From Chitinophagaceae bacterium UBA1953 (lineage in GTDB: Bacteria > Bacteroidota > Bacteroidia > Chitinophagales > Chitinophagaceae), in the NCBI GenBank assembly GCA_002336115.1, contig DDEN01000057.1, positions 179,206-243,205 on the forward strand: a DNA stretch of 64,000 bases, given 5' to 3'. Under the pieces are notes generated by a model. It worked only from the letters and a program-made list of their open reading frames with translations, had not been told where the DNA came from and did not search any database. Of this stretch, positions 43,604-52,941 are shown piece by piece. Positions within the stretch are counted from its first letter, which is position 1, and every line of letters begins with the position of its first letter. A program made the position numbers and the translations under genes.

Positions 43604-44746
43604 TTGTACAGAGAAACCGAAATAATAAAAGACGCACCGCAATTTGGTGAACCGGGCTTTGGTGATCTGGTGATAAACGTTGGTCCGCAGCACCCTGCAA
43701 CGCATGGTGTATTGCACCTCATTATTACACTTAATGGCGAAACCATTAAAGACATTAAACCAAACCTGGGTTATATCCACCGTTCTATTGAAAAAATGTG
43801 TGAGAGTCTTACCTACAGGCAGTTCATTTATGTAACCAGCCGTATGGATTATCTCTCAGCACATATCAACAACCACGCCTGTGCGTTGGTGGTTGAAAAA
43901 GGATTGCAGGTTGAAGTGCCTGAGCGTGCACAGGTAATACGTGTTTTGTTTGATGAATTAACAAGAATTGCATCGCACGAATTATGGTGGGGAGCTATGG
44001 CCATGGATCTTGGTGCATTTACTCCGTTCTTCCATTCATTCAGGGAAAGAGAAACGATTAATGTAATTATGGAAGAAACCTGCGGTGCAAGGTTAACCAT
44101 GAATTACTATGTGCCGGGTGGTGTAATGTGGGATCTGCATCCTGATTTTCAGAAGCGGGTAAAAGAATTTCTTGCTTTATATAAAAAGAAAATTCACGAA
44201 TACGATGAACTGGTAACAGGCAATATCATTTTCCAGAACAGGATGAAAGGTATTGGATACATTTCAGCTGAAGATGTGATTTCGTACGGTTGTACCGGAC
44301 CAGTTGCAAGAGGAAGCGGTGTACATTCTGATGTGCGTAAAGTTTCTCCTTATTCGATTTACAACAAACTTGATTTTGATGAAGTGCTTGAAACAGGTGG
44401 TGATTCATTTGCACGTTATGTTGTACGCATCAAAGAAATGCACCAGTCGATAAAAATTATTGAACAACTGATTGACAATATTCCTGAAGGCGATTTCCAG
44501 GCAAAAACAAAAGCTGTATTGAAATTACCAAAAGGAGAATATTACCAGAGTGTTGAAACAGCACGTGGTGAATTGGGTGTGTACATTGTTAGCGAAGGTG
44601 GAACTACTCCGTACAGGATTAAATTCCGTTCGCCTGGTTTTTCAAACCTCTCTGCATTAAATCATATGATTAAAGGTGGAAAGATTGGCGACTTGATTGC
44701 AGCAATGGGAACATTGGATCTTGTGATTCCTGATATTGACAGGTAG
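43604..44746 (+). CDS. nuoD: NADH-quinone oxidoreductase subunit D
   Basis: 380 residues. 49-kDa subunit forming the quinone pocket with NuoB. Signature GPQHPATHGVLHLIITLNGE near the N-terminus, IHRSIEKM, RMDYLSA and C-terminal GTLDLVIPDIDR. The frame is closed by TAG immediately upstream of TTG 43604 and no ATG occurs before the conserved part, so TTG is the most likely start. Downstream, where other bacteria have nuoE, nuoF and nuoG, only 151 nt of repeats lie before nuoH. Confidence 0.95.
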   Translation: MYRETEIIKDAPQFGEPGFGDLVINVGPQHPATHGVLHLIITLNGETIKDIKPNLGYIHRSIEKMCESLTYRQFIYVTSRMDYLSAHINNHACALVVEKGLQVEVPERAQVIRVLFDELTRIASHELWWGAMAMDLGAFTPFFHSFRERETINVIMEETCGARLTMNYYVPGGVMWDLHPDFQKRVKEFLALYKKKIHEYDELVTGNIIFQNRMKGIGYISAEDVISYGCTGPVARGSGVHSDVRKVSPYSIYNKLDFDEVLETGGDSFARYVVRIKEMHQSIKIIEQLIDNIPEGDFQAKTKAVLKLPKGEYYQSVETARGELGVYIVSEGGTTPYRIKFRSPGFSNLSALNHMIKGGKIGDLIAAMGTLDLVIPDIDR

Positions 44747-44834
44747 ATAGTTTATAGTTTGAAGTTTATAGTTTTTAGTTGGGCGTACCCCGTACATCTG
44801 ACTTCTTACATAAAAAGATGAACAGAATTGTTGC

Positions 44835-44876
44835 AGCACAAGTGTGCGACGCAACAGAAGTTTAATAGTAGCAAAA
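44835..44876 (-). repeat. Dispersed repeat copy between nuoD and nuoH
   Basis: GCACAAGTGTGCGACGCAAC followed by AGAAGTTTAATAGTAGCAA matches the reverse complement of the 6111-6166 copy over its core and GTTGCAA part. It is preceded by TTTATAGTTTTTAGTT simple sequence. Confidence 0.7.
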
Positions 44877-44897
44877 CAGACGACTAAATAATATTAA

Positions 44898-45974
44898 ATG
44901 TGGAGTTTTAGCGAAATAGCAAAAAATATTGATCTCTGGCTGAACGGCCTTGTTGGTTCAACTTGGGCGTTGGTTCTGGAAATGGTCATTGCAGGTGTTG
45001 CAGTAATTGGATTATTTGCTGCACTTGGATTGGTACTTGTAATTATGGAACGCAAGGTGGCAGCCTGGATTCAGATTCGTCTCGGGCCAAACCGTGTAGG
45101 ACCAAAAGGTATGTTTCAATCAATGGCCGATACAGTGAAGCTGCTGGTAAAAGAAGGTATGACTCCTGATGGTGCTGATCGTCTTTTGTTTAACGTTGCT
45201 CCTTTCATTGCCATGATTGTAGCGATGTTGCTGATGGCTCCCATCGCCTTCGCAAAAGATTTTCAGCTGTGGGATATGAATATTGGTGTGCTTTACATCA
45301 CTGCTGTTTCATCGCTTTCAGTCATTGGTATTTTAATGGCAGGCTGGGCAAGTAACAATAAATATTCGCTGCTTGGTGCAATGCGCAGTGGTGCACAGAT
45401 TGTGAGTTACGAATTATCAGGCGGTCTTGCAATACTTGCTGTGGTTGTATTAACCGGCAGCATCAGCTTAACAGATATTATTAAAGCACAGGAAAACGGA
45501 TGGTGGATTTTTAAAGGACATATTCCTGTTATTGTTGCATTTATTATTTACATCATTGCAGTAACAGCTGAAACCAACCGTGCACCGTTTGACTTAGCTG
45601 AAGCAGAAAGTGAATTAACAGCCGGTTTCCATACAGAATATTCAGGAATGAAGTTCGCACTGTTTTTCCTTGCAGAATACATCAACGTATTTATTGTTTG
45701 TGCAATTGGTGCAACCTTGTTCTTTGGTGGATGGATGCCTTTACACATCGGCAACTGGCATGCGTTTAATCATATCATGGATTATATTCCTTCAAGCGTT
45801 TGGTTTTTTGGAAAAACATTTTTCCTGATTTTCCTGATCATGTGGTTCAGGTGGACTTTCCCCCGCCTGCGTATTGATCAGTTACTGAATCTTGAGTGGA
45901 AGTATTTATTACCCATCAGCATGATTAATTTATTGCTGGTAACATTGATTGCAATTTTGGGATGGCATTTTTAA
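44898..45974 (+). CDS. nuoH: NADH-quinone oxidoreductase subunit H
   Basis: 358 residues, about eight membrane segments, linking the quinone site to the proton-pumping arm. Conserved VIMERKVAAWIQIRLGPNRVGP, LLVKEGMTPDGAD, AETNRAPFDLAEAESELTAG and FHTEYSGMKFALFFLAEY. The direct upstream neighbour is nuoD. Confidence 0.97.
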   Translation: MWSFSEIAKNIDLWLNGLVGSTWALVLEMVIAGVAVIGLFAALGLVLVIMERKVAAWIQIRLGPNRVGPKGMFQSMADTVKLLVKEGMTPDGADRLLFNVAPFIAMIVAMLLMAPIAFAKDFQLWDMNIGVLYITAVSSLSVIGILMAGWASNNKYSLLGAMRSGAQIVSYELSGGLAILAVVVLTGSISLTDIIKAQENGWWIFKGHIPVIVAFIIYIIAVTAETNRAPFDLAEAESELTAGFHTEYSGMKFALFFLAEYINVFIVCAIGATLFFGGWMPLHIGNWHAFNHIMDYIPSSVWFFGKTFFLIFLIMWFRWTFPRLRIDQLLNLEWKYLLPISMINLLLVTLIAILGWHF

Positions 45975-45998
45975 TGCCTGCAGATAACTAAGAGCATT

Positions 45999-46478
45999 AT
46001 GTTTATAAAAGACTATATAAAAGATATTGCGAGTGCGTTGAAATCACTTGCTACCGGTATGAAAATGACCGGCTACTATTTCACGCATCACAAAGAAATC
46101 ATCACCGAACAATATCCCGACAACAGGGACACACTTGTTCTTGCAGAACGCTTTAAAGGTGAAGTGGTGATGCCGCATGATGACAACAACGAACATGCAT
46201 GTACAGGTTGCACATCATGCGAACTTGCTTGTCCTAACGGCAGTATCAAAATCATCACCAAGTTTGATGTTGATGCTGAAACAGGAAAAAGGAAAAAAGC
46301 AATTGACACATGGATTTATCATCTTGATCTGTGTACCATGTGCGGATTGTGTGTAGAAGCTTGTCCAACCAATGCAATTAAAATGGCTCCAACTTTTGAG
46401 CATAGTGTATTCGACAGGAATAAGCTGGTGAAAAAACTGAATGAAGACGGTTCGAAAGTAAGGGCAGGTGTAGAGTAA
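45999..46478 (+). CDS. nuoI: NADH-quinone oxidoreductase subunit I
   Basis: 159 residues with two ferredoxin-type 4Fe-4S motifs, CTGCTSCELACPNGS and CTMCGLCVEACPTNA, holding clusters N6a and N6b. In complexes lacking NuoEFG, NuoI is the likely entry point for electrons from ferredoxin (general knowledge of 11-subunit complexes; inferred here). Confidence 0.96.
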   Translation: MFIKDYIKDIASALKSLATGMKMTGYYFTHHKEIITEQYPDNRDTLVLAERFKGEVVMPHDDNNEHACTGCTSCELACPNGSIKIITKFDVDAETGKRKKAIDTWIYHLDLCTMCGLCVEACPTNAIKMAPTFEHSVFDRNKLVKKLNEDGSKVRAGVE

Positions 46479-46573
46479 GAAAGAGTTTATAGTTTTTAGT
46501 TTGAAGTTTATGGTTGGGCGTACAATGTATTTCCAACATCGCATATAAAAGAAAGAATTGAAATAAAGAGTTT

Positions 46574-47089
46574 ATGAGTGTATCTCAAATCATATTTTAC
46601 ATTGTCGCAGCATTTATACTGGGCATGGGCATTTTATCTGTAACCACAAGAAAAATTTTCCGTTCGGCTATCTGGTTACTGTTTTCATTAATAGGTATTG
46701 CAGGTTTGTACTTTATGCTGGATGTTGAGTTTATTGCTGCAGTACAGATTGTAGTGTATGTTGGTGGTATTGTTGTACTCATCATCTTCTCCATTTTCTT
46801 AACCCAGCAATCGGGAAAAGAAATGCCGAAAGCACCCATGACCAGATCCATTTTTGCAGCACTGGCTGTTGTATTTGGTTTTGCTTTGACTTATTTACTG
46901 ATTTATCAATACGGCTTTGTTACAATTGATCAACCATTCGACAGCACAGTTGCACGCATCGGTCATTCCATGCTGAAAACAGACCAGGGAGGTTTTTCAC
47001 TTCCGTTTGAAGTAGTGAGTATTTTATTACTCGCTGCAATGATTGGTTGTATTGTAATTGCCTTAAAAGTTAAACCCGAAGAAAAATGA
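46574..47089 (+). CDS. nuoJ: NADH-quinone oxidoreductase subunit J
   Basis: 171 residues, five membrane segments, with the characteristic VQIVVYVGGIVVLIIFSIFL stretch. The 95-nt gap before it contains TTTATAGTTTTTAGTTTGAAG simple sequence. Stop overlaps the nuoK ATG by 4 nt. Confidence 0.95.
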   Translation: MSVSQIIFYIVAAFILGMGILSVTTRKIFRSAIWLLFSLIGIAGLYFMLDVEFIAAVQIVVYVGGIVVLIIFSIFLTQQSGKEMPKAPMTRSIFAALAVVFGFALTYLLIYQYGFVTIDQPFDSTVARIGHSMLKTDQGGFSLPFEVVSILLLAAMIGCIVIALKVKPEEK

Positions 47090-47400
47090 ACGAAATCCCA
47101 TTGAGCCATATTTTATTTGTGAGCACAGGTCTGTTCTTTATTGGCATGTACGGTTTGTTTACACGCCGCAACATGATTACCATGCTGATGGCGATTGAAC
47201 TGATGCTGAACAGTGTAAACATAAATTTCGTTGCATTCAACAAGTATCTCTATCCTGAAAAATTAGACGGCATATTCTTCACCATCTTCATCATCACCAT
47301 TGCTGCTGCTGAAGCTGCTGTGGCCATTGCCATTGTGATTCATCTGTACCGCAATCATAAATCAATTGATGTGGAAGATGCTGCAGAGATGAAGTGGTAG
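47086..47400 (+). CDS. nuoK: NADH-quinone oxidoreductase subunit K
   Basis: 104 residues, three membrane segments, conserved Glu in the second helix (MLMAIELMLNSVNINFVAF) and AEAAVAIAIVIHLYR. Related to Mrp antiporter subunit C. Coupled to nuoJ; a 167-nt gap with a nested repeat separates it from nuoL. Confidence 0.96.
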   Translation: MNEIPLSHILFVSTGLFFIGMYGLFTRRNMITMLMAIELMLNSVNINFVAFNKYLYPEKLDGIFFTIFIITIAAAEAAVAIAIVIHLYRNHKSIDVEDAAEMKW

Positions 47401-47470
47401 AATGAAAGATAATAGTTGATGATTAATAGTTGATAGTAAAGCGTACAGGATAAAGAGTTGAATACTGTTG

Positions 47471-47537
47471 TTGCAGTACAAGTATGCGACCTGCCTACCG
47501 GCAGGCAAGCGCAACAGAAGTTCAACAGGATTACAAA
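47471..47537 (-). repeat. Dispersed repeat copy between nuoK and nuoL, interrupted by a palindrome
   Basis: GTACAAGTATGCGAC, then an extra block CTGCCTACCGGCAGGCAAG (47491-47509), then CGCAACAGAAGTTCAACAGG. Without the block, the two sides form the same repeat as at 44835. The block is a hairpin with arms CTGCC and GGCAG and loop TACC. Confidence 0.7.
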
Positions 47538-47567
47538 AGTTGATAACAAAAATTGAATTACTGATAA

Positions 47568-49499
47568 ATGAATTCGTATAGTTACACACCCCTGATTACA
47601 CTGCTGCCATTAGCTGGCTTTGTGATTCTCGGCATTTTTGGAAGAAAATATTTTAACAAAACAGGCGGATTAATCGGCACTGGTTTACTACTTATTTCAG
47701 CCATACTTTCTCTTTACACTGCATACCAGTATTTCTTTGTGAATGGAAAAGTGGGCGACACTTATCAAACAATTACTGCGGTTAAGTTTACATGGCTTAC
47801 GTTTTCACAACATGTATCAATTGATATGGGTATCATCCTCGATCCTATTTCAGTAATGATGCTGGTGGTGGTAACATTTGTATCGCTGATGGTACACATC
47901 TTCAGCCTTGGTTACATGCATGGTGAAGAACGCTTTGCAACTTACTATGCATTTCTTGGTTTGTTTACGTTCTCCATGCTTGGACTGGTTGTATCATCAA
48001 ACCTCTTCCAGATTTATATGTTCTGGGAACTAGTGGGTGTTTCATCTTACTTACTGATTGGTTACTATTTCGACAGACCTTCAGCTGTTGCAGCTTCTAA
48101 AAAAGCATTCATCGTTACCCGCTTTGCTGATCTTGGTTTCTTAATCGGCATCCTGGTACTTGCTTTTTACGGAGAGAGTTTAGATTTCGCAACCATCATT
48201 AAAAATTTATCAACTGCACAATCAACACAGTTTGTTGCAATCACTTCAGCATCATTTCTTGGTATATCAGCAATCACCTGGGGTTTAACATTAGTGTTCA
48301 TGGGTGGTGCCGGTAAGAGTGCAATGTTTCCGCTGCACATCTGGTTACCAGATGCAATGGAAGGCCCTACTCCTGTATCAGCATTAATCCACGCTGCAAC
48401 AATGGTTGTTGCCGGTGTTTATTTAGTTGCAAGATTATTCCCGCTGTTTACCATTAATGAAAGTGCTTTAGAAATTGTAAGAATAGTTGGTGTTACATCT
48501 GCAGTATTTGCCGCTGTTATCGCCTGTACACAAACAGATATTAAACGTGTGCTTGCTTACTCAACCATGAGCCAGATTGGTTATATGATGTTTGCATTGG
48601 GCGTTAGCAGCACAGGTGGTGAAAATGGATTAGGTTATACAGCTTCCATGTTTCACTTGTTTACACACGCCTTCTTTAAATCATTATTGTTCCTTGGTGC
48701 AGGTGCTGTTATTCACATGGTGCACAGCAACGACATGAAAGATATGGGTGGATTAAGAAAGCACATGCCCATTACACATATCAGCTTCCTGGTTGCATGT
48801 TTGGCCATTGCAGGTGTTCCGTTCTTCTCCGGCTTTTTCAGTAAAGAAGAAATTCTGCTTGCAGCTTATCACTCAAGCAAAACAGTATATGTACTTGCAT
48901 TGCTTACTTCAGGTCTTACTGCTTTTTATATGTTCCGTTTATATTTTAATATTTTCTGGAACAAGGATACAGAAGTACACGGCCATCATGGCGAAGGCAC
49001 ATTTGCAATGAAGCTTCCGTTGATTCTTTTAGCTGTACTTGCTTTTGGTGCTGGTTATATTCCTTTCGGACAATTTGTTTCAACCGATGGCAAAGCACTT
49101 GAATCAGAATTTCATCTGGCATTCTCTGTTGCACCTGTAGCACTCGGTCTGCTGGGTATTGCCATTGCAGCATGGATGTATATGAAGCCAAACGAAAAAC
49201 CACAACGTGTTGCAAATGCAATGGGTGGTTTGTACAAAGCTGCTTACAGAAAATTTTATATCGACGAGATATACCTGTTCATCACGAAAAAAATCATCTT
49301 CAATTTAATTGGTCGCCCGGCTGCATGGATTGACCGTAATATTATTGATGGACTGATGAATGGTATTGCTGCTGTTACAGCAAAAACATCGGCCTTAATC
49401 AAAGGAATGCAATCAGGTAAAGTACAGAACTACGCATTGTATTTCTTTGGAGGTGTTGCTGCATTATTAATCATGTTTATTTATTTCTGGAGACCATAA
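47568..49499 (+). CDS. nuoL: NADH-quinone oxidoreductase subunit L
   Basis: 643 residues, about 16 membrane segments; antiporter-like proton-pumping subunit with the long lateral helix at the C-terminus. Conserved YMFWELVGVSSYLLIGYYFD, GKSAMFPLHIWLPDAMEGPT, HAATMVVAGVYL and THAFFKSLLFLGAG. nuoM starts right after its stop. Confidence 0.97.
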   Translation: MNSYSYTPLITLLPLAGFVILGIFGRKYFNKTGGLIGTGLLLISAILSLYTAYQYFFVNGKVGDTYQTITAVKFTWLTFSQHVSIDMGIILDPISVMMLVVVTFVSLMVHIFSLGYMHGEERFATYYAFLGLFTFSMLGLVVSSNLFQIYMFWELVGVSSYLLIGYYFDRPSAVAASKKAFIVTRFADLGFLIGILVLAFYGESLDFATIIKNLSTAQSTQFVAITSASFLGISAITWGLTLVFMGGAGKSAMFPLHIWLPDAMEGPTPVSALIHAATMVVAGVYLVARLFPLFTINESALEIVRIVGVTSAVFAAVIACTQTDIKRVLAYSTMSQIGYMMFALGVSSTGGENGLGYTASMFHLFTHAFFKSLLFLGAGAVIHMVHSNDMKDMGGLRKHMPITHISFLVACLAIAGVPFFSGFFSKEEILLAAYHSSKTVYVLALLTSGLTAFYMFRLYFNIFWNKDTEVHGHHGEGTFAMKLPLILLAVLAFGAGYIPFGQFVSTDGKALESEFHLAFSVAPVALGLLGIAIAAWMYMKPNEKPQRVANAMGGLYKAAYRKFYIDEIYLFITKKIIFNLIGRPAAWIDRNIIDGLMNGIAAVTAKTSALIKGMQSGKVQNYALYFFGGVAALLIMFIYFWRP

Positions 49500-49500
49500 A

Positions 49501-50985
49501 ATGAACTTATCAATATTACTTATACTGCCCTTAGCGTTTTCGTTGATTCTTTTATTTGTAAAAGGTCAGAAACAGGTTCGTTCAGTTGCGTTAACAGCTG
49601 CTGTTGCTCAGCTTGGATTAAGCATTGTGTTGCTGTTCAAGTTTCTTGCTGAACGTGCAAAATGCAATTCAGCATTTTTATTTGAGTCGAACTATACATG
49701 GTTTAAACAACTGCACATTAATTATCATGTTGGTGTGGATGGCATTTCCGTATCAATGATTTTATTAACTGCCTTTGTCGTACTGGCAGGTATACTTGTT
49801 TCATGGAACCAGGAAAAATTATACAAAGAATTTTTCTTCCTGCTTGTTTTCTTAAGCATGGGTGCTTATGGTTTCTTTATTTCACTGGATGTGTTCACCA
49901 TGTTCTTCTTCCTTGAAGTGGCGGTGATTCCAAAATTCTTGCTGATCGGCATTTGGGGAAGCGGAAAAAAAGAATACAGTGCCATGAAACTTGCGTTAAT
50001 GCTGATGGCTGGTTCTGCACTGGTGTTTGTTGGATTAACAGGATTATATTACAATGCGAAAGGAGCTGTATCGTTTGATCTTGTACAGTTATCCCTGCAT
50101 CCATTTGCACCAGCAGTACAAAAAATGTTTTTCCCCTTTGCATTTATTGGCTTCGGCATATTTACTGCACTGTTTCCTTTTCACACATGGGTGCCCGATG
50201 GTCACTCATCAGCACCAACAGCTGCGTCCATGTTCCTTGCAGGTATTTCAATGAAGCTGGGCGGTTATGGTTGTTTACGTGTAGCAGCTTACTTAATGCC
50301 TGATGCAGCACATTATTATTCAACCATCATCATCGTTCTTGCATCCATTGCAATTCTGTATGGAGCATTTGCTACCATGATGCAGACCGATTTGAAATAC
50401 ATCAACGCATATTCATCCGTAAGTCATACAGCATTTGTAATTCTTGGTATTGCCATGATGACCAAGACGTCCATTAACGGTGCAGTGATGCAGATGATTT
50501 CACATGGTTTGATGACAGCCCTTTTCTTCGCCGTAATTGGTATGATTTACGAACGCACACATACAAGACAGGTTGCACAACTGGGAGGCTTGCTGAAAGT
50601 AATGCCTTTCATCTCTTCTGTTTTTGTAATTGTGGGTCTTTGTTCACTTGGTTTACCCGGCATGAGCGGATTTGTGGCAGAGATGACGGTGTTTATGGGT
50701 AGCTGGGAAAGAGCCGGTACATTTTACCATGTGGCAACAATTATTGCAGCAGCATCCATTGTTGTTACAGCCGTTTACATTTTAAGAGCAGTTGGTTCTG
50801 CTATTATGGGACCAATGAATAATAACGATCATTTACAATTAACCGATGCAGCATGGAATGAAAAAACAGCTGCGGTATTGCTGTTGGTTGGAATCCTGGT
50901 AATGGGTCTGGCACCGTTCTGGTTAAACGACCTCATTAATCCCGGAACAGAAGTAATTATGCAAAAAATCGGAATGATAAAATAA
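49501..50985 (+). CDS. nuoM: NADH-quinone oxidoreductase subunit M
   Basis: 494 residues, about 14 membrane segments; antiporter-like subunit. Conserved FFFLEVAVIPKFLLIGIWG, FPFHTWVPDGHSSAPTAASM, KLGGYGCLR and SHGLMTALFFAVIGM. The ATG is 1 nt after the nuoL stop codon. Confidence 0.97.
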   Translation: MNLSILLILPLAFSLILLFVKGQKQVRSVALTAAVAQLGLSIVLLFKFLAERAKCNSAFLFESNYTWFKQLHINYHVGVDGISVSMILLTAFVVLAGILVSWNQEKLYKEFFFLLVFLSMGAYGFFISLDVFTMFFFLEVAVIPKFLLIGIWGSGKKEYSAMKLALMLMAGSALVFVGLTGLYYNAKGAVSFDLVQLSLHPFAPAVQKMFFPFAFIGFGIFTALFPFHTWVPDGHSSAPTAASMFLAGISMKLGGYGCLRVAAYLMPDAAHYYSTIIIVLASIAILYGAFATMMQTDLKYINAYSSVSHTAFVILGIAMMTKTSINGAVMQMISHGLMTALFFAVIGMIYERTHTRQVAQLGGLLKVMPFISSVFVIVGLCSLGLPGMSGFVAEMTVFMGSWERAGTFYHVATIIAAASIVVTAVYILRAVGSAIMGPMNNNDHLQLTDAAWNEKTAAVLLLVGILVMGLAPFWLNDLINPGTEVIMQKIGMIK

Positions 50986-51116
50986 CAGAAGACGGAATTT
51001 AGAATTCAGAAGACAGAAGAGTAAACACAAACAGAAAAATTAATAATAATGAATAAGAGAATGTATCATGATGTAAAGTACTCATCAACATTCCCTGTTC
51101 TTTAGTCGATATTTTT

Positions 51117-52520
51117 ATGACAAACTTTTTTCTTTTAATGCAACAGGAGTTACTGCTTACAGTAATCATCTTTATTTTATTGTTCCTGAAGCTTGGTGCT
51201 GACAATATTGACAGCAAAAAATTAATGACACTTGTGAATGTGCTGCTGGCAATAAACCTTGCTGCAGGATTCTTTTTCAATCAAAGCGGTTCCTTGTTCG
51301 GCGATATGTTTTATACCGATCACTTACTCCGTCTTGAAAAAAGCATTCTCAACCTTGGTGTGCTCATCATTTCACTGCAATCTGTAAACTGGTTAAGCAA
51401 ACACCAGCATGCAGTTGAATTTTACCTGCTGATGCTTTCTACACTGCTCGGCATGTATTTCATGATCAGCAGCCACAACATTCTTATGTTCTATGTTGGC
51501 CTGGAGCTGGCAAGTATTCCGCTGGCAGCTATGGCTAATTTCGACCTGGATAAAAAACGTTCATCTGAAGCAGCCATGAAATACATCATGTCTTCAGCAT
51601 TTGCTTCTGGTTTACTGTTGTTTGGTATTTCTATTATGTATGGTGTTACAGGTACGTTGAGTTATGAAGGGTTGAGAGAGGTTGCATCTGATTCTCCCCT
51701 GTTCCTGTTTTCATTTATACTGCTCATTGCCGGTTTTGGTTTTAAAATCTCTGCTGTTCCGTTTCATTTATGGACAGCCGATGTGTACGAAGGTTCACCC
51801 ATTGCTGTTACATCTTACATGTCAGTAATCTCCAAAGGCAGTATGATCTTTGTGATGGCAAGTGTATTGTTTCATGTGTTTGATAAAATTTTCTTTACAT
51901 GGTACAACCTGCTTGCAGTACTGGCTGTGCTTTCAATGATTATTGGTAACCTGTTTGCACTTCGCCAGCAGAATCTCAAACGCTTCCTTGCATTCTCATC
52001 TATTTCGCAGGTAGGTTTTATCCTGATTGGTATGACAAGTGCAAACCCACAGGGTGCTACTTCGGTTATTTATTTCGTACTTATTTATATTTTCTCCAAC
52101 CTTGCAGCTTTTGGTGTATTGAGTTTGGTTAGTACAGAAAAAGGAAAAGAAACCATTGATGAGTTTAAAGGATTTTACAAAACCAATCCTGCACTTACAT
52201 GGATACTGGCAATTGCATTGTTTTCGCTTGCAGGCATTCCGCCAACAGCCGGTTTCTTTGGAAAATTCTTCCTTATTCTTGCCGGTGCATCAAAGAACAA
52301 TTATGTGCTGATCACTATTGCTGCGCTTAACATGGTTATTTCCATGTACTATTACCTGCGCATCATCAAAGCAATGTTTATGGATGCAAATGACAACCCG
52401 ATTGAGAAAGTTGAAATAAGTCTTAGTCCGAAAATTGCATTTGTTACCTGTGTTGCAGGTATTGTTATTACCGGTTTGGTTAGTGGTGTGTACGATTATA
52501 TTTTCTCTTTAGTAAGATAA
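51117..52520 (+). CDS. nuoN: NADH-quinone oxidoreductase subunit N
   Basis: 467 residues, about 14 membrane segments; antiporter-like subunit ending the operon. Conserved LMFYVGLELASIPLAAMANF, VPFHLWTADVYEGSPIAVTS, FLAFSSISQVGFILIG and FSLAGIPPTAGFFGKFFL. A 131-nt gap separates it from nuoM. Confidence 0.97.
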   Translation: MTNFFLLMQQELLLTVIIFILLFLKLGADNIDSKKLMTLVNVLLAINLAAGFFFNQSGSLFGDMFYTDHLLRLEKSILNLGVLIISLQSVNWLSKHQHAVEFYLLMLSTLLGMYFMISSHNILMFYVGLELASIPLAAMANFDLDKKRSSEAAMKYIMSSAFASGLLLFGISIMYGVTGTLSYEGLREVASDSPLFLFSFILLIAGFGFKISAVPFHLWTADVYEGSPIAVTSYMSVISKGSMIFVMASVLFHVFDKIFFTWYNLLAVLAVLSMIIGNLFALRQQNLKRFLAFSSISQVGFILIGMTSANPQGATSVIYFVLIYIFSNLAAFGVLSLVSTEKGKETIDEFKGFYKTNPALTWILAIALFSLAGIPPTAGFFGKFFLILAGASKNNYVLITIAALNMVISMYYYLRIIKAMFMDANDNPIEKVEISLSPKIAFVTCVAGIVITGLVSGVYDYIFSLVR

Positions 52521-52547
52521 GTCTTACAGTTAAAAACAGCATTGAAT

Positions 52548-52931
52548 ATGGCAATCAATAAGAATCACGAATTTGAGGAACTGAACGGAGTGAAATGTGC
52601 AATTGTAGAAAAATTTGCAACAGAAGACCGTGTTTCGTTTCTGAAAGAACTCCTTGAGTTTAATGGTTATGAAGTTGTGGTTGTTCCATCACCACCACCA
52701 AAGGCAGCACCAGCTCCTAAAGTTTCCGAAGGTGAAACTCCGCCGCCGCCGCCACCTCCCCCACCAACAACATTCACCGTTGGTGTAACCAATATTTTTT
52801 TCAACCCAACCAATGCAGTTTTCGGAAGGTTGTTAAAAACAAAAGGTGGTCATATTGTTACTCCGGCTTATTGGCTGCAGAAAGATCCTGTAAGCCACGA
52901 CGATATCCCTTATTATGAACAAAGTTTATAA
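52548..52931 (+). CDS. Small protein with a proline-rich linker
   Basis: 127 residues from ATG 52548 (a TTG at 52542 is in frame). An N-terminal domain (about 1-50, CAIVEKFATEDRVSFLKELL), a linker of mostly Pro (about 50-76, including nine consecutive Pro), and a C-terminal domain (TFTVGVTNIFFNPTNAVFGR). No motif recognised and no membrane segment. It follows nuoN by 27 nt and is probably co-transcribed, but a link to complex I is not shown. A long polyproline tract would normally call for EF-P during translation. Confidence 0.7.
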   Translation: MAINKNHEFEELNGVKCAIVEKFATEDRVSFLKELLEFNGYEVVVVPSPPPKAAPAPKVSEGETPPPPPPPPPTTFTVGVTNIFFNPTNAVFGRLLKTKGGHIVTPAYWLQKDPVSHDDIPYYEQSL

Positions 52932-52941
52932 TTGATGTTTT

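Noticed and set aside
43205..43780. 191-codon minus-strand frame across nuoC-nuoD
   Set aside because: Runs antisense through two conserved genes and a repeat gap.
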